Shown one piece after another: positions 54,304-63,573 of a stretch of 64,000 nucleotides of DNA. The first letter of the stretch is position 1. Every line of letters begins with the position of its first letter. Source of the stretch: Planctomycetaceae bacterium (GTDB lineage: Bacteria > Planctomycetota > Planctomycetia > Pirellulales > Thermoguttaceae). The position numbers were made by a program, and so were the translations under genes. The notes under the pieces were generated by a model. That model saw only the letters and a program-made list of their open reading frames with translations. It was not told the DNA's origin and searched no databases. The stretch is taken from NCBI GenBank assembly GCA_009778035.1, contig WRKP01000006.1:1-64000 (forward strand), in the 5' to 3' direction.

Positions 54304-57300
54304 TTACCCCCATGCCGTAAGCAAATCGGATAACGCTTGTTGCAACGCATCTTGCGGAATCGTTCCGAAACCACTGTAGTCCATCTCCAATAAAATCCGC
54401 GCTGCAATCGCCTCATCAACCCTCGGCACCGCAATCCCATCCTCCGAATACAACGATAACAATACCAGCATTGCCGACTTCGCCTGCGGAGTGATCGACT
54501 GCCATTCCACAAATCGGTGATCCCACAATACTTCCCAAGCACGAACCACTCCATCCGCACAGCCCGTTACCAAACGGCGGCCCGATATTTCCAAACGCAT
54601 CGACGTGATCGCCGACGGATGCCCCTCTATCGTCGACGACGTCATCGGCACACCCGTCAAACTCCAAGTCTTGATCAAACCATCCTTTGCCGACGAAAAC
54701 AAAAACCGCGAATCCGCCAACAACTCCAAGCCGGTAATCTCGCCAGTATGCCCCTGAAAAAACTGTTCCTGCCGACCCGCTTGCAAATTCCGAACAGAAA
54801 TATATCCGCTCCGATCCGCCGAAAAACACCGCGTCATATCGAGCGACAACGTCGTTACCGTTACGGGAGATTGATGCTCGCGGATAATGTTGACCGGCAT
54901 ACTGCTTGAAGCACCATTGACCGACCAAATCATCACGGAACCATCATTGCCGCCGACGGCAAGATGCCGACCATCCCGGCTGAATCGAATTGCACTCACT
55001 CCGCCGTTCTGACTGGTCAGCCGGTCAACAACCGAATTCCCCAAAACATCCCAAAGGATTACCGTTCCTGACCCATCGCCGATCGCGACCGTTCGGCCCT
55101 GCGGATTGAGGGCGATTTTCGTCAGGGTCATAATCCGTTCGCCGAATTTCCGAACGGATTGGCCGGTGCTGATATTCCAAACCTGCACGCTTCCGTCCCG
55201 ACTGCCGGAAATCAAAAACTTGGAGTCCGTCGTCAAAACAACGCCGCGGACTTCGTCTTGATGGGCTTCAATATCCGCAACGCATTTTTGTTCGGCAATG
55301 TTCCAAACACGGATTTCTCCGTCCTGTCCCGCCGATGCGATTAAATTGGCATCCAGCGAGATGGCAACGCTGGAAATTGCCTCCTGATGTCCGCTTAGCC
55401 GATGCGTACACAATGCGGAATCGAAGGATTCCCGAACGGTGCGCCGCCGGATTTTATCGCCGATTCCTTCGAGTTCCAACGCATATCGGGCGGCCTCCCA
55501 ACCGGAGTGTTGCTTTGCCTTTTCCATCCAATCCAGGGCGATGCCGTATTCGCGTTTTTTGACGGCTTGGCGGATTTCATTGCACATTCGCTCCATTTCG
55601 GACTGTTGTCGGCCTGCTTCCTCGGCACTGGTTACGTGGGACAGTTGGAGCGGAGCCCGAAATGCCCGCGATCGGCATAAAACCGCCGTTGACCAAAGCC
55701 GAATCGACCCGTTTGCCGTTGCCGACAACGCGAACAATCCGCTGGGGTCGAGATACACGGCATCAATCGTCTGTTTGGGCATCGTAAACGTCCGCAAACA
55801 TCGGCAAGACGGCAACTCCCAAAGCCGAAGAGTACGGTCTTCGCCCGCCGTAAGTGCAAATCGGCCCGTCGTATTGAATGCGAAGGCCGTGATTCGGCCT
55901 TCGTGTCCTTGCAGGGTGCCGATTGTCCGTTTTGTGGTGATGTTGGAAATATCGACGCGGTTTTGCACCACATCGCCGAGCAGTGCTTTGTCCGGCAGAA
56001 TGACTTGATGGGAGGGTTTGTCGGTGCTAAATCGCCGGCCCCAATGAATTTGCCGAAAACTGTGGGCGGCTTCAACTCCGACGCGCCGTATCGACAATCC
56101 GTCCGGCTCCGCACAAAGTTCCCAAAGCAAGTCGGTGCTCAATGCGGGATGCTCCTGTGCAGATTGCCCCAAGGTCGATTGCGGCCCGCCGGGTGGCCCG
56201 TTCGGCATTTTGAACGTCCGACACAGTTCCCCGCTGGCGGTCGAATGGCAAACCAAAATCTGCGGCTCGCTGTAAAATACAATGAATTCCCCTTTGCGAT
56301 CGACATAAACTTTGCGTTCGGGAGCGTCGGCCAGGGCAAAATGATTGAGCAGTCTCGGTTCATCATTCGTCAACGGCTCCGTTGCGGCAATCGCCCGGCG
56401 GACATCATCGCGGTCTTGCATCGCCAGGGCTTCATTGAACGTTTCCAACGCCGACGCCAAACTGCCCCGTTCACGTTGGGCTAAACCAAGTGCATAATAC
56501 GCACTCGACTCCTGCGGACGCATCTTGATTAACGTCTCCAACTGCTCGATGACATCGAGGTCCGTCAGTTGGGCAAGCCGCCAGGACAATATCGTCCGGT
56601 TATACGTCACGGCGGGATGCCAAGGTTGAATCGCGATGGCCTGATTGAACAACTTGGCCGACTCTTCCGGCTTGTTCAAGTCAAGCAGCGAAACCGCTCG
56701 GTTGTTGATGCTGTCGGGCGTCCAAGTTGCATTGATTGGTTTGGGACGCGGAAATTCAGTGCCAACGACATCGCTGTAAATTTTCGTTAAAATGTCGGCA
56801 ACTTGCTCCATCGACTCGGGCCGACGGGTCGGCTCGTGCTCGAAGCATTGCATTAAGAGTTCCGCAACGGCATTGGGGACGGGCGGACATCTTTCCGGCG
56901 TCGGGTTGTTCAAAAATTCCTGAAATACGGTCCGAGCACTCTGCCCGCCTTGTCGATTGCACGGCGGGCCGCCGAAAAACATTCCGAATATGCTGACGGC
57001 CCAAGACCAAATGTCGGTTTGGACGGTCAACTTCGGAATCTGGCTAAACTTCTGTTTTTTGATGAGGTCAACGGAAAGATATTGTTCCGGCGAGCAATAG
57101 CCGGGCGTGAGCCCGACGGTGAGGTATTGGTCGGATTCCTGGTCGTCGCTTCCCATCGCAATTTGCGAGAGGCCGAAGTCCGAAACTTTGGCGGTTTGGT
57201 CGGACATCATCACGTTGGCGGGCTTCACATCGAGGTGCAGCAGCGATTGCCGATGGGCGTGATGAAGCCCCCAGGCGAATTGGATGGCAATGTTGAGTAT

Positions 57301-57909
57301 ACGGAGCAGGGATTCCTCTTTCCCGTCGTGATAGAGTTTGCCGTCGATGATCCAATCGCGGAGACTGCCTTCGGGAAGGAATTCGGCGAAAAGTCGGGGA
57401 ATCCCGCCGATGCGTCGGACGAGATAACACGTTACGATGTTGGGATGCAGGCCGAGTTCGATCCAAGTCTGTGCTTCTTGTTCGTAACTGCGTTTCCCGT
57501 GTTCGGACTGGAAAAATTGCGGTTTGGGACTTTTGACGGCGAGGTCCATATCCCATTCTCGGTGATAGATTCGATTCACGACGCCGACGCCGCCTTCGGA
57601 GTGTGTGATGCCTTCGGCGATGGGGCGAACTTCGTAGACGCCGAGAATGATGTCGCCGACGTTCCAGAGGCCGGATTCGGGCGAGAATTGTTCAACTTTT
57701 TTTACGGGAGCGTCGGCAACGGGCTGTTGCAGTTGAAAATCGCAGGTCGAATCCGCGTCGTTTGGAACCTGGACGGTCGTACCGTGAATTTCAACGGTTC
57801 TTATAAGTTCGAAGATTTGCCGACATTGTTTGCACGTTGCTCGTTTCCCGATGAGAGAGTCATCGAGGCTGTAGGCAAGCGAGCAATGAGGACAAACCGC
57901 CGTGAACAT
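54304..57909 (-). CDS. Ser/Thr protein kinase with TPR and WD40 domains
   Basis: 1201 residues. An N-terminal zinc-finger-like motif (CPHC at 6-9, CKQC at 26-29) precedes a Hanks-type kinase: glycine-rich loop region near 105 (GGVGVVNRIY), Lys126 in AVKSPK, HLDVKPAN (225-232) and DFGLS (244-248). TPR-like repeats occupy about 395-510. WD40 repeats follow from about 670 to near the C-terminus (LQGHEGRITAFAFN, LWELPSCRCLRTF, SGHQEAISSVAISLDANLIASAG split by a helical segment). No transmembrane helix is seen, so it is probably cytoplasmic. Substrate unknown; kinase-WD40 fusions are frequent in planctomycetes. TACAAG lies 5 nt before the ATG. Confidence 0.92.
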   Translation of the reverse strand: MFTAVCPHCSLAYSLDDSLIGKRATCKQCRQIFELIRTVEIHGTTVQVPNDADSTCDFQLQQPVADAPVKKVEQFSPESGLWNVGDIILGVYEVRPIAEGITHSEGGVGVVNRIYHREWDMDLAVKSPKPQFFQSEHGKRSYEQEAQTWIELGLHPNIVTCYLVRRIGGIPRLFAEFLPEGSLRDWIIDGKLYHDGKEESLLRILNIAIQFAWGLHHAHRQSLLHLDVKPANVMMSDQTAKVSDFGLSQIAMGSDDQESDQYLTVGLTPGYCSPEQYLSVDLIKKQKFSQIPKLTVQTDIWSWAVSIFGMFFGGPPCNRQGGQSARTVFQEFLNNPTPERCPPVPNAVAELLMQCFEHEPTRRPESMEQVADILTKIYSDVVGTEFPRPKPINATWTPDSINNRAVSLLDLNKPEESAKLFNQAIAIQPWHPAVTYNRTILSWRLAQLTDLDVIEQLETLIKMRPQESSAYYALGLAQRERGSLASALETFNEALAMQDRDDVRRAIAATEPLTNDEPRLLNHFALADAPERKVYVDRKGEFIVFYSEPQILVCHSTASGELCRTFKMPNGPPGGPQSTLGQSAQEHPALSTDLLWELCAEPDGLSIRRVGVEAAHSFRQIHWGRRFSTDKPSHQVILPDKALLGDVVQNRVDISNITTKRTIGTLQGHEGRITAFAFNTTGRFALTAGEDRTLRLWELPSCRCLRTFTMPKQTIDAVYLDPSGLFALSATANGSIRLWSTAVLCRSRAFRAPLQLSHVTSAEEAGRQQSEMERMCNEIRQAVKKREYGIALDWMEKAKQHSGWEAARYALELEGIGDKIRRRTVRESFDSALCTHRLSGHQEAISSVAISLDANLIASAGQDGEIRVWNIAEQKCVADIEAHQDEVRGVVLTTDSKFLISGSRDGSVQVWNISTGQSVRKFGERIMTLTKIALNPQGRTVAIGDGSGTVILWDVLGNSVVDRLTSQNGGVSAIRFSRDGRHLAVGGNDGSVMIWSVNGASSSMPVNIIREHQSPVTVTTLSLDMTRCFSADRSGYISVRNLQAGRQEQFFQGHTGEITGLELLADSRFLFSSAKDGLIKTWSLTGVPMTSSTIEGHPSAITSMRLEISGRRLVTGCADGVVRAWEVLWDHRFVEWQSITPQAKSAMLVLLSLYSEDGIAVPRVDEAIAARILLEMDYSGFGTIPQDALQQALSDLLTAWG

Positions 57910-57971
57910 AGGGACTTGTACAAAAACAACGTACGGTACTATTCTATCGGAATTTGCCGAATTAGTCAGCC

Positions 57972-58178
57972 CTATTTCATTCCTTCGTTGGCGATCCGCT
58001 GTTGGATTCGGACTTTGTGTATGGCTCGTAGCCGTGCTCGCCGCTTGGTTTCGCTCGGTTTTTCAAAATGTTCCCGCCGGCGCATTTCCCGTTTAAGACC
58101 GCTGCGTTCGATCAATTTACGAAATCGACGAACTGCTTCTTGGATAGATTCTTTATCTCGAATGACTAATTTGACCAC
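57972..58178 (-). CDS. rpsU: Ribosomal protein bS21
   Basis: Small-subunit protein that helps mRNA binding. GTG at 58178 ([19 protein letters not shown]) is chosen because AGGAG lies 7 nt upstream and the product is 68 residues, the family size; the longer ATG frame from 58235 runs through the leader. The basic C-terminus is typical. It is one of the few genes here with a canonical ribosome binding site. Confidence 0.93.
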   Translation of the reverse strand: MVKLVIRDKESIQEAVRRFRKLIERSGLKREMRRREHFEKPSETKRRARLRAIHKVRIQQRIANEGMK

Positions 58179-58321
58179 AAATTTTCTCCTTTCTGCATTG
58201 TAATTGTTGTGGGGTAAGGTACGGATTTCGAGCAAATTGTACTATAAAAATGCCGTTTGTCCAGCGGGGGACGTTAAGCCCTCGGCGAATTCACGGCGAA
58301 ATAACCCGATAGGAAGCCTTC

Positions 58322-58349
58322 TTGCTTTTTTTTTGCGAAACGCTACACT
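58322..58349 (+). promoter_or_regulatory. Promoter of the HIT gene
   Basis: TTGCTT (58322-58327), 16-nt spacer, TACACT (58344-58349), 7 nt to ATG 58357. Confidence 0.5.
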
Positions 58350-58356
58350 GTTGACA

Positions 58357-58701
58357 ATGTCTGAAAAAACGATTTTCAAACGGATCATTGACAAGGAAAT
58401 TCCCGCTAACATTGTTCACGAAGATGAACTCTGTCTGGCATTTCACGACGTGAATCCCCAGGCCCCGGTGCATGTTTTGGTCATTCCGAAAAAAGAAATC
58501 GCGTCGGCCAACCAACTGACCGGGGATGATGCCGAACTGCTCGGACATCTCTTCGGCGTGATTCGCACATTGGCCCAAAAACTTGGCTTGGAAAACGGCT
58601 ACCGTGTCGTTACAAACTGCGGAAACGACGGCGGACAAACGGTTTACCATTTGCACTTTCATTTATTGGGCGGACGCCCGCTCGCCTGGCCGCCGGGGTA
58701 G
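58357..58701 (+). CDS. HIT-family nucleotide hydrolase
   Basis: 114 residues, the length of HinT-type proteins that hydrolyse nucleoside phosphoramidates. [19 protein letters not shown] at the start and the histidine triad HLHFHLLGG near the C-terminus, with His-x-His-x-His and the GGRPL that follows, are diagnostic. The frame extends to 58204 but ATG 58357 gives the family N-terminus and matches promoter spacing. It converges with ftsY, 10 nt apart. Confidence 0.93.
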   Translation: MSEKTIFKRIIDKEIPANIVHEDELCLAFHDVNPQAPVHVLVIPKKEIASANQLTGDDAELLGHLFGVIRTLAQKLGLENGYRVVTNCGNDGGQTVYHLHFHLLGGRPLAWPPG

Positions 58702-58711
58702 AGCGATACGG

Positions 58712-59629
58712 CTAACATTCATCGAACAGAGCCTCGACGAACTCGTTGGCATCGAATACGGCCAAATCGTCCGCCGTTTCGCCCAAGCCCACAAACTTGA
58801 CCGGCAAGTCCATCTGCTTGCGAATCGCAATCGCGACGCCGCCCTTGGCCGTGCCGTCCAACTTCGCAAGCACCAAGCCCGTACATTGGACTGCCTCCGA
58901 AAAATGCGCCGCCTGACTAATCCCGTTTTGTCCCGTCGTTGCGTCCAAAATTAAAAGCACTTCGTGCGGTGCGTCAGGAACCTGTTTGCCGATGACGCGG
59001 CGGATTTTCTCCAATTCCTGCATCAGATTTTTCTGCGTTTGCAGTCGGCCTGCCGTATCGACAATGCAAACGTCGGCCTTGATTTCCAGTGCTTTTGCGA
59101 CGGCTTTGTGAGCCACACTGGCGGGATCGCCGCCGCTCTGCCCTGTAACAATCGTCGCACCGAGACGATTTGCCCAAACGGTCAACTGTTCGACGGCGGC
59201 CGCCCGAAAGGTATCCGCCGCTCCGAGAACCACACTTTTTTTTTCGGCGATGAGCATTGCGGTCAGTTTGGCAATCGTCGTCGTTTTCCCGCTTCCGTTG
59301 ACTCCGCAAACCATAATCACCGTCGGCCCGGACTCGGCAAAAACGATGGGAGCGGTCGGCTGGGCCATCGTGTTTTTGAGTTTTTCTTTGACGACGGCCA
59401 GGACTTCGTGCATTTCGGCAACTCGGCTTTGGAATTGTTGCCGCACTTCGTCGATAATTTCTTTTGCAACGGCAACGCCCATATCGGTTTTGACGAATGT
59501 TTCAAACATTTCGTTTAGGAAGGCATCGTCGACGAGTCGTCCTGACGATTTGAAAATATCTCGGATGTCGGTATTGAGAATCGAGACAGTTTTGGCGAGT
59601 CCTTGTTTAATTCGGTCGAAAAATCCCAT
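58712..59629 (-). CDS. ftsY: Signal recognition particle receptor FtsY
   Basis: SRP GTPase that docks ribosome-nascent-chain complexes at the membrane. 305 residues with a short helical N domain and no long acidic A domain. GTPase motifs: GVNGSGKTTT (P-loop), DTFRAAAVEQL, DTAGRLQTQKNLM, and TKLDGTAKGG (reads LAKLDGTAKGG), ending KFVGLGETADDLAVFD. ATG 59629 (MGFFDRIK) is used rather than the upstream one at 59650. Confidence 0.95.
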   Translation of the reverse strand: MGFFDRIKQGLAKTVSILNTDIRDIFKSSGRLVDDAFLNEMFETFVKTDMGVAVAKEIIDEVRQQFQSRVAEMHEVLAVVKEKLKNTMAQPTAPIVFAESGPTVIMVCGVNGSGKTTTIAKLTAMLIAEKKSVVLGAADTFRAAAVEQLTVWANRLGATIVTGQSGGDPASVAHKAVAKALEIKADVCIVDTAGRLQTQKNLMQELEKIRRVIGKQVPDAPHEVLLILDATTGQNGISQAAHFSEAVQCTGLVLAKLDGTAKGGVAIAIRKQMDLPVKFVGLGETADDLAVFDANEFVEALFDEC

Positions 59630-59664
59630 CGTGTGTTGGTTGGGCGGCAAGATTGCATCTTATT

Positions 59665-60234
59665 CTAGTTGTTGCGGGGTGTATTGCAAGGTGTTTGGAG
59701 GCGATTACAGACGACGCAACGCACAGAGCCCGTAACGCGAGCGAGGGACTGCCTATTAATCACCCATCGCTCAAAAGGCCGTTTCATCCGCGTGTACCAA
59801 TGCTCTTCCTCAGGATTGATCGGCGTTACCAAAATCGTAAAAATTTTGGCAAACTTGCCCGCCAAAATGTCCGCAAAAATCTGATCGCCAATGATCGCGG
59901 TCTCGCTTGTATTAAATTGATTCGCCTTGATTGCTTTCCAACAACCAAATGGCATCGGCTTCATAGCCGGTGCAATGAAGGGAAGTTTAACCTGCTCGGC
60001 AATCGGCCGTATCCTCGGTTCACGGCCATTGGAAAGCAGGCAAAATGCGATCCCGGATTTTTGCAGCGATTCGATCCACTGGACGGCATCCAGAGGGATT
60101 TCCGTTGCTCGATAGCGTTTAAGCGTCGAGTCGACGTCAAGCAAGAGCGAACGCAGGCCGTGCTGTTGGAGCAATTCCGGTGTAACGTCGAAGATGGAAT
60201 CGAGAATTAAATGGGGTTGAAATAGGCTGAACAT
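59665..60234 (-). CDS. YqeG-family HAD phosphatase
   Basis: 189 residues of the YqeG/HAD IIIA type (phosphatidylglycerophosphate phosphatase in some members). Motif I LLLDVDSTLKRY (nucleophile Asp and second Asp), motif II LLSNG, and motif III/IV AIIGDQIFADI are all present. The C-terminal 25 residues are Arg/Cys-rich and coincide with a dispersed repeat at 59724-59752, so the natural C-terminus may end earlier. ATG 60234 is preferred to TTG 60240. Confidence 0.85.
   Translation of the reverse strand: MFSLFQPHLILDSIFDVTPELLQQHGLRSLLLDVDSTLKRYRATEIPLDAVQWIESLQKSGIAFCLLSNGREPRIRPIAEQVKLPFIAPAMKPMPFGCWKAIKANQFNTSETAIIGDQIFADILAGKFAKIFTILVTPINPEEEHWYTRMKRPFERWVINRQSLARVTGSVRCVVCNRLQTPCNTPRNN
59724..59752 (+). 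repeat. Short dispersed repeat (family 3) inside the 3' end of the YqeG gene
   Basis: CAGAGCCCGTAACG followed by CGAGCGAGGGACTGCC, matching 36937-36965 at about 22 of 30 positions. Read on the minus strand it is part of the YqeG frame. Confidence 0.5.
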
Positions 60235-60372
60235 ATCCAATAAACGGCACGGAATTGAATGTTTTTACTTGTCTCGCACAAAACACAAGGCGCTGGCAGT
60301 AAAACCGGCATTTGCTCTTGACCAGTTTGGCGATATTACCTACCATGCCCGTCGGTCAACTTGCGCTTTAGT

Positions 60373-60378
60373 TAATAT
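60373..60378 (+). promoter_or_regulatory. -10 box 7 nt before kdsD
   Basis: TAATAT at 60373-60378, 7 nt, ATG 60386. Fits the leaderless pattern seen at several other genes. Confidence 0.45.
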
Positions 60379-60385
60379 ACCATAA

Positions 60386-61405
60386 ATGCTGGACGTTCTC
60401 ACGATTGGAAAACAAATTATTCAACATGAATCCTCGTCGATTTTGCAACTCGCCTCGCAACTCGATGCCCGATTCCTGCAAGCCGTCTATCGAATCCTCT
60501 ATTGCGAAGGAACCATCATCGTCTGCGGTATCGGAAAAGCCGGTCTCGTCGGACAAAAAGTCTCCGCAACACTCTCTTCGACGGGCTCGCCCTCGCATTT
60601 TCTCCATCCCGCCGAAGCCATTCACGGCGATTTGGGTAAAATCAAATCCGGCGATGTCATCATCATATTTTCCCAAAGCGGCGAAACCGAAGAAATTACA
60701 CGCATTCTGCCAACCCTCCGCTCGCTCCGCATTTCAATCATTGCAATTACCGCTTCGGATCAAAGCACGCTCGCCCGAAGTTCCGAAATCGTTCTGCCCA
60801 TTGGCCGGATTGCCGAAGCCGATGCGAATGGACTCGCACCCAGTACCAGTACGGCCGTGATGATTGCCCTGGGCGATGCCCTGGCTCTGACCGTCAGCGA
60901 GCGTCGGGGATTTCAAGCGGAACATTTTGCCAAACTGCATCCTGGCGGAGCGTTGGGACGCAAATTGAGCCTGGTGGATGAACACATGCGGGAATTGGAT
61001 CGTTGCCGAATCGCACCGGACTCGGAGAGCATCCGCGATGTCTTCACACGGCACAGCATATCGGGTCGGCGTTCGGGCGCGATTTTGTTGACGTGTCCCG
61101 AAGGCCGACTGTCGGGAATTTTTACGGACAGTGATTTGGCCAGGCTTTTTGAGCAGCGGCTGGAGCATTTTTTGGACATCCCGGTTCGCAGTTCGATGAC
61201 ATTGCGGCCGGCCTCGGTCAAATCGGGTACGCGGATGCTGGAGGCGATTGCGATGATGGGCGAAAAGCGGATCAGTGAATTGCCGGTTACGGACGAGCAA
61301 GGCATTCCGATTGGAATGATAGACATCACGGACATAGTTGCGGCATTTCCTGAGTACAGCGAAAGCGATGCGTTTGCCACACCGGCACTCAAGGTGGTTG
61401 CGTAG
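60386..61405 (+). CDS. kdsD: Arabinose-5-phosphate isomerase (KdsD/KpsF/GutQ family)
   Basis: Makes arabinose 5-phosphate for Kdo in lipopolysaccharide. 339 residues: an N-terminal SIS domain (VCGIGKAGLVGQKVSATLSS, FSQSGETEEI, TSTAVMIALGDALAL, HPGGALG) and two C-terminal CBS domains (EGRLSGIFTDSDLARLF, MMGEKRISELPVTDEQG). The arrangement is that of KdsD rather than SIS-only isomerases. It suggests the organism makes Kdo-containing lipid A, consistent with an outer membrane. The stop overlaps the start of a partial family-2 repeat (AGAGCCGCATTC from 61404). Confidence 0.93.
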   Translation: MLDVLTIGKQIIQHESSSILQLASQLDARFLQAVYRILYCEGTIIVCGIGKAGLVGQKVSATLSSTGSPSHFLHPAEAIHGDLGKIKSGDVIIIFSQSGETEEITRILPTLRSLRISIIAITASDQSTLARSSEIVLPIGRIAEADANGLAPSTSTAVMIALGDALALTVSERRGFQAEHFAKLHPGGALGRKLSLVDEHMRELDRCRIAPDSESIRDVFTRHSISGRRSGAILLTCPEGRLSGIFTDSDLARLFEQRLEHFLDIPVRSSMTLRPASVKSGTRMLEAIAMMGEKRISELPVTDEQGIPIGMIDITDIVAAFPEYSESDAFATPALKVVA

Positions 61406-61416
61406 AGCCGCATTCC

Positions 61417-61971
61417 CTACCCTTCGCCGCATTTGGCGAAAATCCGTTTGACAAGGGCCTTATCCTTGACGGGCGAGCCGACTTGAAGATGCAATTTATT
61501 GCGTTTCAACATCGGCAAGCCAAGGTCGGCATCCTTCATCGCCAAAATCGGATTGGCATCGCCCAAAAATCCCCGAATTTTGTATTCCGCAACCATTTCA
61601 ACTTCATTGGTTCGGCCATTGCGTTTGACGGCATTCAAAAACGAGCGTTGGAAAGCCAATACGCGTCGATGTTTGGGATGCACGCATTTCATTTTGATGG
61701 ATATTTCTTTGAGTGCATCCATAACGCCGGCGATGTCGACCGATTTGGGACAGCGTGTCGAACAGGTCAAACACGACACGCATTGCCAAATGGATTCCGC
61801 ACTTGCCGCTTTTTTGATTTCGTCATATTGGACTAATCGGATGACGGTACTGGGCAGGACATCCATTTGTTCGGCTCGGGGACAGCCTGCGGAGCATTTT
61901 CCGCATTGGTAGCAGTCTGCAACTTTTGTTTGGGCCAGAAATTCGACGTCGGCAACACTTGTAGAGTCCAT
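61417..61971 (-). CDS. hdrC: HdrC-like 4Fe-4S ferredoxin subunit
   Basis: 184 residues with two 4Fe-4S motifs, Cys20-x2-Cys23-x2-Cys26-x3-Cys30-Pro and Cys64-x2-Cys67-x2-Cys70-x3-Cys74-Pro, followed by a helical C-terminal domain. This is the HdrC subunit of heterodisulfide-reductase-like complexes or the equivalent domain of other electron-transfer complexes. HdrA and HdrB are not adjacent, so the partner cannot be named. AGAGGA precedes the ATG by 8 nt. Confidence 0.85.
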   Translation of the reverse strand: MDSTSVADVEFLAQTKVADCYQCGKCSAGCPRAEQMDVLPSTVIRLVQYDEIKKAASAESIWQCVSCLTCSTRCPKSVDIAGVMDALKEISIKMKCVHPKHRRVLAFQRSFLNAVKRNGRTNEVEMVAEYKIRGFLGDANPILAMKDADLGLPMLKRNKLHLQVGSPVKDKALVKRIFAKCGEG

Positions 61972-62041
61972 AGGGAAATCCTCTGAAAACGAAACACCGC
62001 CATTCTGAACGGAAAGGGAAGAAAAGTCAAGCCCGGCACTT

Positions 62042-62059
62042 GCTCACGCCACGGGCTCC
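62042..62059 (-). repeat. Short dispersed repeat (family 3), partial
   Basis: On the minus strand GGAGCCCGTGGCGTGAGC, the core of the family seen at 36937, 40057 and 59724. It lies in the 266-nt gap between hdrC and the barrel gene, which shows no supported gene. Confidence 0.4.
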
Positions 62060-62237
62060 GCAAATGGCCGTATCACATCCTTGCCGATTCCGCAACGAAT
62101 TTCGCCATCGCCGATGGCAGCGTTACCGTGAAAATCCCGCCCATTGGGAAATCGCCATCGACGCCGCAGATGACCAGACCGCCAACTTGCACAGGGGAAT
62201 TACAGGACTGTCTCCGAACGAGCCACTGGCGGCTCGC

Positions 62238-63413
62238 CTACCAACGAGTCGAAATGCCCATCTGCCCCTGCACGGCAAGAATACAACCCGTCGTGAACGC
62301 ATCTAAATCAACAAACCAGTTAAATCGGTGTCCGTATTCGCCCGAAGCCGTTAAACCGGCATTGGCTTCAAACCAGCCCATGTCGGTGCCCCGTAAATTC
62401 ATTGATGCACCGCCCAACGGAACGGTCGCCTCAACCCGCGAACGCCGATCACCGTCGAGCAAAATCGCGCATTGCAACCGACTTGCGACGTCAAATGTTC
62501 CCATCAGGAAAATGTCCCATTTACTGTCCACGCCGAAACGGAACATCGTTCGACTCATATTCGAGCCCGAGACCGACTGACTCCATTGATTGGAGTGGGG
62601 AGTTTCCGTGAATTTTTTCGTCCATGCCGTCTGGTGATCGACGGCAATAAGCGGCATCAGGGCAACAATATCTTCAAAACGCAGCATCTGTACGTACTCG
62701 ATGCTTGCATATCCTGCATCGCCGTTATAGGAGCCGCGGTGAACCGCATTACCGAAACCATTGCGTCGCAGGTTGTAGTGCTGATATCCGTATCCCAGAA
62801 ACGTGCTGAGCGTCCCTTGTTCAAAGAAGTTGTATTTTGAATACAGTCCGACGGTAATATCATCCCCGCAGATTTTTCCGAGCGAATTATCAATCGTCGG
62901 GAAGGCGTAACCAAACGCTCCGCCGAACTGCCAATGTTTGCTGTTTCCGTAATCAGCACCGAACATCGTCCCGGGTCGGGAAGTCGTATATCTGCGTGCG
63001 CCGGTTCGATCATCCGCACCAACAGTACCAAGCCGATAATACCCTTCTCCCCAGGTATGCCAACCTTTTTCATCTCGGAGCGTGCGGACTCGTTGGTGTG
63101 TAATATCCCAGGGCCTCCACAGGGCCATTGCAGCCGAACTGGCAACGAGTTCCGTCCCGCGAAATTGATCGACGGATTGGCGAGGATTGTTGACCAGCGG
63201 AGCGAATATCGTCGGATTTTCCGGTCCCCAAACGGCTTGGAGGTCGTTTAAGGCCGCGGCCGATTGCCGGGTATTGTAACTCCAACCGACGAAAATCGGC
63301 GTTTCGCTTTGCGCAAACCCGTTTTGGCCAGGAAGACAGAAAAGGAGCGCAAGTACGACGATGTGTCCGGTGAGGCTAAGAACTCGATGTTTTCCGATAA
63401 GCGTCCTTGGCAT
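62238..63413 (-). CDS. Outer-membrane beta-barrel (autotransporter-like) protein
   Basis: 391 residues. Signal peptide MPRTLIGKHRVLSLTGHIVVLALLFCLPGQNGFA, a short passenger of about 100 residues, then alternating amphipathic strands (WQFGGAFGYAFPTID, STFLGYGYQHYNLRR, FRFGVDSKWDIFLMG) ending in the aromatic C-terminal residue Trp (GISTRW), as in autotransporter-type barrels. The passenger contains GWSYNTRQSAAALNDL. ATG 63413 is chosen from the signal peptide and an AAGGA 8 nt upstream; the frame from 63662 is longer but its start is not credible. Confidence 0.82.
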   Translation of the reverse strand: MPRTLIGKHRVLSLTGHIVVLALLFCLPGQNGFAQSETPIFVGWSYNTRQSAAALNDLQAVWGPENPTIFAPLVNNPRQSVDQFRGTELVASSAAMALWRPWDITHQRVRTLRDEKGWHTWGEGYYRLGTVGADDRTGARRYTTSRPGTMFGADYGNSKHWQFGGAFGYAFPTIDNSLGKICGDDITVGLYSKYNFFEQGTLSTFLGYGYQHYNLRRNGFGNAVHRGSYNGDAGYASIEYVQMLRFEDIVALMPLIAVDHQTAWTKKFTETPHSNQWSQSVSGSNMSRTMFRFGVDSKWDIFLMGTFDVASRLQCAILLDGDRRSRVEATVPLGGASMNLRGTDMGWFEANAGLTASGEYGHRFNWFVDLDAFTTGCILAVQGQMGISTRW

Positions 63414-63573
63414 GGGATTTTTCCTTTTAACTTCGTTTTCCGGTGTTTTTTCCCTTGTGAGACAATGCACCACTCTCTTCGTATCGGCCAGCGGCCTTTG
63501 CGGACTAGAGAAAGCCCGGAAAGTACCGATTGTACGGGTTGTAACGGTCCGCAACGGGTAAAGGACGGGTTTA

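Noticed and set aside
56950-58203. Plus-strand frame of 417 codons
   Set aside because: Antisense to the kinase gene and running into rpsU; the kinase motifs on the other strand are unmistakable.
62040-62306. Plus-strand frame of 88 codons between hdrC and the barrel gene
   Set aside because: Arg-rich, overlaps the 3' end of the barrel gene, no recognised family, and starts inside a dispersed repeat.
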